From contig JAKSGN010000041.1 of NCBI GenBank assembly GCA_024180945.1, positions 1,674,001 to 1,738,000 on the forward strand: a stretch of 64,000 nt of DNA, given 5' to 3'. Shown piece by piece: positions 47,920-57,930 of the stretch. Made by a program: the position numbers and the translations under genes. The DNA is from Macrophomina tecta. Lineage: Eukaryota > Ascomycota > Dothideomycetes > Botryosphaeriales > Botryosphaeriaceae. Under the pieces are notes generated by a model. It had not been told where the DNA came from and searched no databases. It saw only the letters and a list, made by a program, of their open reading frames with translations. The number at the start of each line of letters is the position of its first letter. Position 1 is the stretch's first letter.

Positions 47920-47922
47920 TAA

Positions 47923-49516
47923 GCTTATGGAAAGATTCTTCTGCTAGTTTGGAAGAGGTATTGTTAGGTGGGTTTTTTTTTTTTTTTTTTTTTTTTGCAA
48001 TCATCAAATTTCGGATCGCGAGAAGCAACCAGAGCTTGCTCTAATACCAGCGGCCTCGGCTGAAGAAGGGGCGGGTTGGAGATGGATGCGTCGAACTTGG
48101 TCTGGCCGACGTGGAATTTGACATGGCTAAAGCGGGGGACGTTCGTGCGCGTTTACAAGAGGTATTCAAGAGCCAAAAGGTGGCGAAGAACATTAAGGGC
48201 TACAAACTAACACGGAGCACGAGCTGACCAACTAGAGTGCGCTTCCTATTTTATTTTTGGAGGAACGAAGAGGAGGCAAAGGGCTAACACAGGCCAACTT
48301 CGGACTTGGCCGTGGAAAGATCAATCACCTCAACTAGGAATAGAATCGCATCTCCGCAACTGGTATGAGTGTAGCGGTGCGATCAAGAACCATCAGCATG
48401 CAGCTTGCGGAGCCCGCTGTTGCGCTAATCGGACCTGATAAACTCCAAACAACTCAATTGAGTCGGCGCCGGAGAGATGGCCTGCCCAGATTCTCCTCCA
48501 ATGTAGCGGGCTATTCATGCAAATTAGTGCCATCCTTTCTGATTGAAGTCATAAATGCTTTGATAGTGGAGCGCTATACGGGCTGGTCGACTGGTTTAGC
48601 GGCTTGTTTGCGTGTCCCTAGACAAACGTCTTCGCCACACTATTCAGGAGAATCGTAGTCCGAGCCTTTTTTTTTTTTTTTTTCATGCATCTCGGCGAGG
48701 TCTGCCGGCGGTGAGATAGCAGGTATGCTCGTCAAATAATGGTAGGTTCTGGCGTTATAGTCCGCGAAGGTATACTACCCGGAGATTGCACATGTCTGGA
48801 TCTCCACAAACAGCCAAGGGAAACTGTTCTTAATCCGAAATTTATGGCCGCATGAGGTACGAACTAAAGAAAACGGAAAAAGGCCAGGTCCAGAGGGAAT
48901 GCGCAGGCCACACGGGAACTGGTTGCGGAAATGCCGGGGCGGTCGTTGATGAAGCCTTCTTTGCAGTGCTCGTAGGAGTGGGAGTGGAAGGCGAAAGAAA
49001 TTAACCCTGGGCTGAGCGACGGCAATTCCAGCACCACTATTCACTCTGCATAGCTCAAGGCAGCCGCAGCAGTCGACCCGAGGCAAATGTCCCATTCACG
49101 TCCGGACGACTGCTTGGAATCCTCAGGGCCAGTTCAGTCCAAGGGTGTATTTTTACACCCAGCTTTGCTTCGAGTCTCTGTGGACGCGCAAAACGCGTGC
49201 GCGATGCCAGCGGGCTGGGGCTCGGTGTGAAAGACGACGAAGACTTGGCGAAGGATGGGTGCGCTGGAAGACAAAGGGGGATGGGCGCCAAGACCGCGCA
49301 GCCGTTGTTCGCACGACAGTCCAGGGTTCCCGCGGATGCGCTCCACCGCCGATCCTCCATCACCCGCCCCCGACGAACCACAGCCAACACGCCCACACCG
49401 CCAAACACGCCGACTTGCCGCGCTTGCGCACACCTGTTCTGTTCTGATCGCGAGCAGGAACGCTGACTCCCGCTGCATACCCGCTCTCTCGAATCCTCAA
49501 AGCAAAACACGCCATC
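47923..49516. other. Gap between transposon relic and APQ12
   Basis: 1.6 kb without a recognised gene. T tracts occur at 47973-47996 (24 nt) and 48667-48683 (17 nt). The last 400 bp are C-rich and likely APQ12 promoter and leader. Confidence 0.45.
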
Positions 49517-50069
49517 ATGGACGTCGTTCAAGGCAAGTCTCCCGCTGCTACCTCGAGCCACCGCTCCCTGGCATGCACCGCGACACTGGGCTAACCGCTG
49601 CCTCGCCCGCACAGACTGGGCAACCTACCTCCTCGCCCAACACCAAAACGCCAACGCCGACGGCGCCTCGCCCGTGTCCCTCCTTCCCTCCATCCTCGCC
49701 CCGCTCTCGCACCTCTTCCGCGCCGCCCAAACCCATCTGCTGCCGCTGATTGACCATGTCTCCAAAAATCCCGACATCGCCTCCATAACCCTGCTGGTCA
49801 TCGTGCTGCTGGTTTCGCTCAAGATCCTGAACATCCTGTACCGCGCCGTCATGTTCTGGATCACCCTGGCATTCCGCCTGGTCTTCTGGGGCACCGTCGT
49901 GGTGCTGGGCCTGTTTATCTGGAGCAGAGGCTTCGATGGCGCCGTGCAGGACCTGAGCACATGGGCAAAATACTGGGTGGGGGTGTGGATGAGTGAGTAC
50001 CAGAGGTTCCAGGAGCAGTTGGAGCGGGCACGAGAATACCAAATGCAGCAACAAGCGTTTGCGAAGTGA
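49517..50069 (+). CDS. APQ12: APQ12-family nuclear envelope/ER membrane protein
   Basis: Two exons, 49517-49532 (ATG GAC GTC GTT CAA G) and 49615-50069, giving 156 residues that begin MDVVQDWATYLLAQHQ. Two adjacent hydrophobic segments at about 60-80 (ITLLVIVLLVSLKILNILY) and 84-108 (VMFWITLAFRLVFWGTVVVL) form the hairpin-like core of the APQ12 family, followed by an amphipathic C-terminal tail. Apq12 is a nuclear envelope and ER protein affecting membrane fluidity, nuclear pore assembly and mRNA export in yeast (family knowledge). The 82-nt intron starts GCAAGT and ends CACAG with a GCTAACC branch: a GC-AG intron in the classic AG|GCAAGT context. The nearby GT does not preserve the frame with this acceptor. 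Confidence 0.87.
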
Positions 50070-51902
50070 TCCGGCCCGAATGAGCATCTTGAGGCGTGGC
50101 GGCAACCTGATTGAGCGGGCGAAGTCATCAACAGAAGCAGTTGCTGGAACGCGGGGAGCAAACACGGCAGTCAATGGGGGCAAGGCTGTGTGGATGGTGA
50201 AACTGGGATGACGATTCGCAACAAATTTGTTCTTTGGTCATCAAGCGATGCATGGGAAATCGGCGTGTTTTGGAAGCGCTGCCTTTGCTGGAGTTTGGGA
50301 GCACACTAAAGGTGTGCGGCGGTTAGGGAGCTTAGCGGTGAGACTCTTTCCTTGCCGTTGGCGCATGTTTCAATCTGGTGAAGAGGCACGTTGTCTGACT
50401 TGGTCAACTTTCTGCAGTGTCCCGGCCACGTTCACATGCTCAGAACTTTGTACAGCTCCTGAGCGCTTCATGTCAATGAGTGGAACGAGTGGAATGAAAT
50501 GAACTTCTGGCCTTGATTGTGCCAAGTGCGCGATGCACTGGGCCGGCTTGCTGATCGAATGTGTCGTGATCCGAGAGAGATGCAGGAGCCGAGCGCACTT
50601 GCATGCCGCTTATCTGCACTGCAGCCGAATCGCTGAGCAGGGGGGCTTTAGGAGGCGAAGAATGATGCAGGTTCGCCGCCAAACGAAGTTATAGACGACC
50701 CAGTCAAGCGTCCCTTGCACTGGGAGTTGATCCATGCAAGAGCCAGCTCCGTGGCAGGGAGCCGGGCCCCAATGAGCCGAGCGGTGGGTTGCATCAAGAA
50801 GCGGGCGGATGCTTAGAAGGATATTGACTACGCAAGCCGCAGTGTGGCGCGCTGGCACACCCTCTCTTTTCAAGGCTTCTCCAGAGCGCACAAGCAACCA
50901 AGCATCGCGGCAGCGACGTCGGTGGTCCATGGCACGAGGGAGCAGTCGAACCGACACCCGCTGTCATCCGACCAACCCTCTCGTCTGGGGAAGTCCACGT
51001 GCCCCACGTTTTCCCCACAATCCGTATCACCAGCCGGACTGCTTCGGCAGTCGCGATTTCTCTACCATGGCCGCCTGTCAGCGAATCCCACGATGCACTG
51101 AAAGCCTCCTCCGCCCACGGTGACCGCGTCACTCCTTTCGGGCGGGACAAGCGCTCTGCCAAGCTGGCGGGCTGCGACAGACAGAGTCACAACCCCAGTC
51201 GGCCAAGCATTGGCACGCCCAACCCTTCCCCGACTCTTCTTTTCCCCACATTATTATATCTTGGCTGGCCTCTGCAGTCAACGTAACAATGCCGCAAATT
51301 GGCCGGCGCGGCAATTTTTTCTACGCGCCTGCTACTGGCTCGATGGCGAGCGTGACGAATGGGTGCCCCGGCCAAGGAGCGGGAAGTCGAACAGCAGCGC
51401 TCTCTTCCAGCCCGCCACGGCTGCCCTGGGAACTGCTACTCATAGTCGGCACTGCCGACAACTGCCGTCCCCTTGATCCGTATCGCTTGGGCTTCGTCCT
51501 TTGAGTTATCGAGGCATCGGACTGCCTTCCGTCTTGTGAGACTGTTGTCCGAATCCAGACAAGAGGTTAGCCAGACCGCTGCCTGGACGGCGCACGTATT
51601 GCAACGCACGAATCCCATCACCCCTGCGAACAGCGGAATTTGTACCGTGGCAACTCGCGATAACGCCTGCATCAATACATAAAGGCGTTCATCCCCCGCA
51701 CCTGCTACCCCTGCTCTAGCCGCGTATCTCCCGGACTCCTTCGGCCATTTCTTTTCTGACGCCCTGACCGTCACACAAAACTCTCCGAGTTTTTGCAATA
51801 ACTCCCATTTCGAGTCCGCTCGGCTTTCCTTCGCGCGACTGTCCAATCTTCTCCCCCCGCTGTCTGCGGAGCGCTGAGAAGGTCGTCCACCGAGTCGAAA
51901 TC
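50070..51902. other. APQ12 3' flank and MFS transporter promoter
   Basis: 1.8 kb without a recognised gene; the part near 51.7-51.9 kb is C-rich leader-like sequence before the MFS start. Confidence 0.45.
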
Positions 51903-53930
51903 ATGGCGACAGAAAAGACGGAGTTCGAGAGCTATGGAGTCGAAAACGTCCCTAGTGACAGGTCTTCCGGCGAGGTTGTCGAGCCTACATGGACGGAAGC
52001 CGAGGAGCGTGCGGTGAGAAGAAAGATCGACTGGCACCTGGTGCCATTGATGACGGTCCTATACCTACTCTGTTTCCTCGATCGGTGAGTTGCAGCTCCT
52101 CTAGGCTGAGGTCAAAGACCCAGGCTACGTTTCCCCCCCTATCTTGTGGTCATTTACTAACTGCTCCCAGTTCAAACATTGGGTAAGATATCTGGCACCG
52201 CAAGTAACACTTCACCGTGTCCCCTCACTAACGCTCTGAGTAAAGCAATGCGCGCATCCAAGGCCTCGGGAAGGATCTCAAGCTCGTTGGTTACCAGTTC
52301 AACTGGGCCCTGACTGTCTTCTACATCACCTACATGCTGTCAGTTGCTCCGATCCCCCACAAATTCAGCGATCAAGTCTTTCCTAACATTATGCAGTGTC
52401 GAGGTACCTAGTAATGTCATTCTCAAGAAAGTCGGTGCTCGCTTCTGGAGTAAGCAAAACCTCTTGGATACGGTCCATCAGGGTCGAGTACATTGCTAAG
52501 TGGACGCTACGATAGTTCCTTTCCTCGTTGCCGGCTTTGGGCTTGTCTCCCTGTGTACGGCGTTCGTACATAATTTTGCCGAGCTGATGGTTGCCCGCAC
52601 CTTCCTGGGAATCTTCGAGGGTGGCACGATGCCGTAAGTTGATATGCAGGCAATTGTTGGAGCTTTCGCACGGCACTAATACCCATCTGCTCGGTAGGGG
52701 TATCGCTTTCTACCTCAGTTGCTTCTACCGGCGCCAGGAGCTCCTGTTCCGCATCGGTATCTTCGTCTCGGCCGCCTCTATGGCAGGTGCCTTCGGCGGT
52801 CTCCTCGCTACCGGGCTTTCGTCAGTACTCACGACGGTTTCTTGATGAGCAACTGCTGACCATCACAGTCGTATTCCCGAATGGGGAATTTCGGCGACGC
52901 CGATCCACACATGGCGCAACATTTTCTTCTTTGAAGGCCTGATTACCATGATCCTCGGCATCGTGGCGCCTTTTCTCATGACGTCCAAGCCCGAGGAGTG
53001 CTCTTTCCTGACAGAGCGCGAGAGGTTCATCGCCGTGGAGCGCCTCGTGATCGACCACAAGAACAATCCTAACGAGAAGGTGCAGATGCAGTGCGTAAGA
53101 CCCTCCACCATGCCGGCAAACAGAAAAGCTGACTTGGTTTTATCACCTCAAGCCACGTCAAGCGGGCTATCTTCAACATCAACAACAACATCTGCGCGCT
53201 CGGCTTCTTCCTCATCAACATCACGGTGCAGAGCATCTCGCTCTTCATGCCGACGCTGCTCGCCGACCTGGGCTGGACGGCCACCAAGGCGCAGCTGCAC
53301 ACGGTGCCGCCTTACGTGCTGGCCTGTCTGGTCGCCATCCTGGTCGCGTTCGTGTCGGATCGCACGCGGCAGCGCGGCATCTGGCTGGCGCTGTTCGCGC
53401 CCATCGGCATCATTGGGTTCGCAGTGTTGCGCGCCGACGTGTCGTCCAATATCAAGTACATGGCTGTCTTCTTCGTCACCATCGGCGCGTTCCCCGGCGG
53501 TCCCGCGTTCTTGTCGTGGGGTCTCAACAGTATGTTGCCCCAAACCCCCCCATGACGCAAACATGCTCCCCCCCCACCACCAAAAATAAAAGGAGGGGAA
53601 AGTTTACTGACAGAACAATCAACAGATGCTGCCGGCCCCGCCGTCCGCGCCGTCGCAGGCGCTTACATCCCGTCGGTCGGCACGCTCGGCGCCGTCGTCG
53701 CAACGTGGACGTACCTGCCGCGCGACGCGCCCAACTACCCCATCGGCCACTCGATCAACCTGGCGGCGCAGTGCCTGGCGCTCTTCCTCGCGCTATTTGG
53801 CATCGCGTACATCGTGTGGGAGAATAGAGAGAGGGCGCGGGGCAAGAGGGACCACAGGATCGAAGGGAAGAGCGAGGCGGAGGTGGCGGATCTGGGGTAC
53901 AGACACCCGGACTTCAGGTACATTCCTTGA
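51903..53930 (+). CDS. MFS transporter, anion:cation symporter (ACS) type
   Basis: Nine exons: 51903-52084, 52171-52182, 52246-52338, 52397-52449, 52516-52633, 52698-52820, 52869-53090, 53153-53529 and 53626-53930, giving 494 residues with about 12 membrane segments. Family marks include LYLLCFLDRSNIGNARIQGL after the first helix, YMLVEVPSNVILKK, FEGGTMPGIAFYLSCFY, HTWRNIFFFEGLITMILG and a C-terminal NAAGPAVRAVAGAYIPSVG. Fungal members carry organic anions such as nicotinate, pantothenate, allantoate or tartrate; the substrate here is unknown. The second exon is 12 nt and codes only for SNIG. All eight introns are GT-AG, 48-96 nt. The protein should sit in the plasma membrane. The start MATEKTEF is the first in-frame ATG. 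Confidence 0.95.
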
Positions 53931-55199
53931 GTGGGAGGTGCGGGAGGGAATGATTGAGGTGCTCAACCGCCCGGTTGTTGATTTGTGTGGGGGAAGGCGA
54001 ATTGGGGGAGGTTGTATTATGATTTGCATGCACGAAGCTTGTGTGGGAATTTAACTTCTCTTGAGTCGAGTTCAAGGTACATGTCGCGAGAGCTTGACTT
54101 TTTTTTCCCCTCTCTCCCTCTCTCTTTTGCTTGGGGGAAACCACGCTGCTCTGTGCAGCATAAATGCAGGCGGGTTTGTGGACGCGCCGGATTCAAGAAG
54201 CTGAAGGAGCAGCCGAGGAGAAGGCATGCAGAGATGGAGGTTCAGGTTGAAGACGTGTAAAACTGACTTGGTCTGGCAGCAGCAGCATGCGGCCCATGTT
54301 CGGATTGGGGCAGGTGAAGAGCAGGCATGGACATGGCCAGCAGCGAGGGAACGTGTGCAAAAAGTGCATGGCAGCACGCTGACTGCGCACACAGATGACG
54401 GCAACGGCGCCGGCACGTGGCTTCCTCCGGGCCCCCGAAGGTCCAGCCATTGGAGCGCCCTCCGCCCTCCGCCCTCCGCCCTCCGCCCGTTTGCGCCGCG
54501 CGCCGTCTTCCGCCAGCTATCTTGATGCTCCGACCAGCTGGCGGGAACCGGGAGGCGGCGGCATCGAGCGTGAGTCCGTGGCCACCGGATGGCGCTTTTG
54601 GGGGCATTTCTATGGGCCACTCGGGGTGCGGATGGGCGTGCTCAGCTTGGACGCCATACAGCCCCGGTCTGTGGACGATGATGTGCGCAGATGAGCACGA
54701 CGTTCGAAGTTGTTCCAATGTCTTGGCGAGTTGCCGCTTTGGGCAGCCTGCATGCCCGGTGCCCTCTCCCGAGGTTCGCCCGGCCGCTGCTGAATAATCA
54801 GAACCTACTCCTTCTCCTTGACCCTCTCGCATCTCTCGCATCTCTCGCTAGCATTGCATCATAGCGCTGATTCTGCACCTTGCGGCACGCTTCCAGTAAT
54901 GCGCTCGGCCTTGGGGGTGATGCCGTAGCGGGGCAGTTGCACTTCGTTTCCGTTATCGAATTGGACAGGACCCCCCACCCCCATGTCTACGCTAGAACGT
55001 CATATCGTCCGTTGGGGGAAGACACTGGCCAACGCCGCACAGAAGTGGTGCGACCTCATTTGTCAGCACGGGCGAACACCACAGAGCATCTCGAGCACGG
55101 CTGAGGCGCAGAGTTATATATGAAAGCATCTTTCGCTTCCATCACACATCCCGTTCAGTCTCACTGCGCGCTTGGCCTTTTACCCCGACTCTCACAACA
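53931..55199. other. MFS 3' flank and promoter of the extended SDR
   Basis: 1.3 kb without a recognised gene. A 7-bp tandem repeat (CCTCCGC, about four units) lies at 54459-54486, and about three units of CTCTCGCAT lie at 54825-54848. Confidence 0.45.
54459..54486. repeat. 7-bp tandem repeat CCTCCGC
   Basis: About four perfect head-to-tail units in non-coding DNA upstream of the extended SDR. Confidence 0.85.
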
Positions 55200-56532
55200 A
55201 TGGCCCCTAAAATCTTCCTGTACGAGACGGGCCCCCCGAGCTCCCTGCCTCACCTCAGTCCGCAACTCACTCACACAAACCTCCAGGACCGGCGCTACGG
55301 GCTACATTGGCGGGAGCGTCTTCCACGCCCTGTACACGCACCACCCGGAGTATGACTACACCCTCCTCGTCCGAAGCGAGCCCTCGCCATCCCTTCGCCA
55401 GGCATACCCCGGCGCCCACATCCTCCGCGGCGACTACGACAGCCTCGACGTCCTGACCGCCGCGGCCGCGGCCGCCGACATCGTCGTCCACAACGGCAAC
55501 TCGGACCACGCCCCCTCCCTGCGCGCCCTGCTCGCCGGCCTGAAGACGCCGCCTCCGCAGCACGATGGCGCAGAGAGGAAGAAGAGGAAGGCCAAGCACC
55601 TCATCCACCTCTCCGGCACCGGCCTCATGTCCGACTTCCGGCGCGGGCCCTGCGGCAGCGCCAATCCGCGCGTCTACTCGGATGAGTGGGCCGACACGCT
55701 GGCCGTGCTGGAGGCTGGCGATGAGCCGCTGCACGGCGAGACAGAGCGCATCATCCGCGAGACGTGGGAAGAGGAGGAGCGGCGCCGCGGCCGGGAGGCT
55801 GGCGCGGACGGCGAGGGCGACGTCGCTGCTGTAGAGGTCCAGACTGCCGTCGTGCGGCCCTCGGATATCTATGGCAGGGGCATTGGGGTCGGAAGGAAGA
55901 GCAGCTTCTGGGTTCCGTGGTACGTGAGGGAGGTGCTGGGGACGGGCGAGGAAGAGGGCGTGGGTGCGGCGTTTTTCGTCGGCCAAGGCGGCAATAGGCG
56001 AGGGTGGGTGCACTTGGAAGATGTCGTGGACGCGTATCTGCGGCTGGTGGAGAGAGCAGCGGAGGGGTGCGAGGAGGGGTGGGGCAAAGAGGTGAGTTCA
56101 TACGCCTTGATCCTGACCTTCTACGCAAAGGCCGATGATGTTTCTGGCAGGGATACTACCACATAACCTCCCAGGAGTATTCTCAGTTTGAGGTTGCCGA
56201 GGCTGTTGGTAGGATCTTGCACAAGAAAGGGCTAATCAAGGAGAAGAACCCGAAGCAAGTTCCATTGGAACAGGTGGATAAGATGTTGGCACCTCTTGGG
56301 TTTCCCTTGATTGCAAGGTACTTATTTGCCAGCAACGCGCGGACCGTGGCAAAGAGAACCAGGGCGCTTCTGGGTTGGGAGCCAAAGGCACCCAGCTTAT
56401 GGGAAGCCTTGGAGCAGGACATTGATGATGCAATTAACGCCATGGGGGATCGGGGTGAGTGCTACAACCTGGAAGAAATTTCCCATAACCGTCGTACTGA
56501 CACGCGGGCCAGCTTACTTTCGGTTGCGATAG
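55200..56532 (+). CDS. Extended SDR / NAD-dependent epimerase-like protein
   Basis: Four exons: 55200-55219, 55287-56091, 56151-56454 and 56513-56532, giving 382 residues. The Rossmann motif TGATGYIGG (residues 8-16) is restored only by joining MAPKIFL from the 20-nt first exon. A conserved NGNSDHA and LIHLSGTGLMSDF follow, then VRPSDIYGRG and a C-terminal half typical of nucleoside-diphosphate-sugar-epimerase-like proteins (GWVHLEDVVDAYLRL). The usual catalytic YxxxK is not obvious, so it may act as an atypical reductase or a regulatory NAD(P) sensor. The last intron (56455-56512, GTGAGT, TACTGAC branch) leads to a 20-nt final exon encoding AYFRLR. Reading through it instead adds about 100 residues without motifs. 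Function beyond NAD(P) binding is not assigned. Confidence 0.85.
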
Positions 56533-57430
56533 TAGCGCTATTCAAACCGCAAGAACGGCGCAACGTGGGAAGCAGTACAACAGCCAAGGCTCAAGCTTAC
56601 TCAGTCGGAGAGCCACCATGTTCTAGCACAGTCAAATCGCTTGTGACGACAGACGTCGAGAAATCTCATCTTCGATTCCCTCAATTTATCACTGCCTGCA
56701 TTCCAATTCCCTTTGCTTGTGACTCAAAAAGTGGCCTTCAATCTTCCAACGAGCTGCCAGAGCATCGATGGTATTGATGCAACGCGCTGAAACTGACAGC
56801 AAGGGTAATAGATATTTCGTATCTTAATGGGACTTTGCTCAAAGAGTACCCGGACCAAGGGCGGAAGATGGTGTATGCGCGTAACCTTATGCTGACGTAT
56901 GTTCTGAGGCGCAGTCCGAAGGGCCTGACCGAAGGTCAATGTACCCCTTGCTTCTTCAGCAAGTACCGGCTGTCTGATGGCTCAGAAACAAGAAGCTCCG
57001 AATTAAGAGAGACATGGGTTTGGAATCCTATCATAATGGACTCAACTGGAACGTTCAAGGAGCTTCTACCTATGACCTTCGGACGTACAGTGTTGAAACT
57101 ACGGCACTGGAGTTGTTGTCAGCCTGTAGTGAAGGCTTTCTGAGACCAACGTGCTGCCGACACTAAAACATCTCAGGATGCTGCCTGACATGCTTTAGGC
57201 TAGTATGGTGAGCAATGCGGGGTCCGCCGATTAGCGACAAGCGCGGTGTTTTTAGTGCCTCTTCAGCACCGCACGTGCCAAACTCAGCCCCCCCAGCTAT
57301 TAGAAGAACCCACCTCCGCAACATATTTAGCTCATCACCGCAGAGACACCGGGGATTTGAACAAACAAATCCTGTAGCCTTGTAGCATGGGTGCCACTGA
57401 GGGGAAAAAAAGGCGTGGAGCGTCACTTAG
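56533..57430. other. Interval before the unrecognised 57.4-kb gene
   Basis: 0.9 kb. Upstream exons of the following gene may lie here, but none could be placed. Frames of about 100 codons at 56835-57143 (plus) show no motif. Confidence 0.4.
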
Positions 57431-57930
57431 CCGTGACGGCCACGGAAATCGCAGCACCGCCTGACCTGCAGCACTTCACAGCGACTGGCCGACCGTGAGC
57501 CTCCCGATCGCAGCGGAGACAGCTTCGTATACTGATCTGAGTTTGCAGAAAGCCTTCATTTGACCCTAGTATTTCGAATACGGACTTCGGGCTGTTCACG
57601 GGCAGCGGAGCACCGAACCTGCTGCCGTTCAGATTCACAGACGACTCTATCATCAATGTTCCGGTCCCCGCCGGATACCTGGAAGACGAGACCGAATCCT
57701 CTCCATCCCCGACCGAAAGGAAGTCTTCTTGGATTGGAAAGATAGGGAGAAAACTCGGGGGTAAGGAGAGGCAGAAGTTTGTGAATCTCAAAATGACCAG
57801 AGGGGAGTACTTGAAATATTGGGCAAAGGATGAGAACGGAAATTACATAGGGACAGAGCCGGAAGGGGCGGGTAGGCAGATCTGGCGTGAGAAACTCAAA
57901 GCCGAACGTGAAGCCTCTATTGTGGAGTAG
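57431..57930 (+). CDS. 3' part of an unrecognised gene
   Basis: Two exons can be supported: about 57431-57494 and 57549-57930, joined by a 54-nt GTGAGC...TTTGCAG intron with a CTGAT branch. The joined frame gives VTATEIAAPPDLQHFTATG, then RPKPSFDPSISNTDFGLFTG, then a Lys-rich stretch, MTRGEYLKYWAKDENGNYIG, TEPEGAGRQIWREKLK and the stop. The charged, even composition and the intron make it convincingly coding. The upstream exon may begin at the acceptor CACTTAG (57424-57430), but the frame upstream contains no ATG before a stop, so the start exon is missing or displaced. A minimal solution, ATG G at 57386-57389 joined over a 40-nt intron, is possible but the intron would be very short. I think related proteins exist in other ascomycetes, without known function. 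Confidence 0.55.

Larger units (their letters stand above)
46618..47922. mobile_element. Two head-to-tail degenerate PIF/Harbinger-type elements
   Basis: The block is bounded by TAA trinucleotides (46618-46620 and 47920-47922). The left terminus reads GGGTGCGTTTTGTGCAC and the complement of the right terminus reads GGGTGCGTTCTATGCAC, an imperfect inverted repeat. A 3-bp TWA target duplication is typical of PIF/Harbinger elements. A second left terminus, again preceded by TAA (47315-47317), starts at 47318, so copy A (46621-47314) lacks its right terminus and copy B (47318-47919, 602 bp) is complete. The copies align along their length except for an internal deletion in B. Differences are mostly G/A and C/T transitions, consistent with repeat-induced point mutation. 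The block is more AT-rich than its surroundings. Confidence 0.85.

Noticed and set aside
45000..56600. Secondary-metabolite gene cluster
   Set aside because: Two SDR genes and one MFS transporter lie in 11 kb, but no PKS, NRPS, terpene synthase or cluster regulator is present, and APQ12 lies between them.
57325..57375. Possible tRNA on the minus strand (TTCAAATCC box-B-like)
   Set aside because: The flanking bases do not form a T-stem, and no acceptor stem or A box fits at the right distance.
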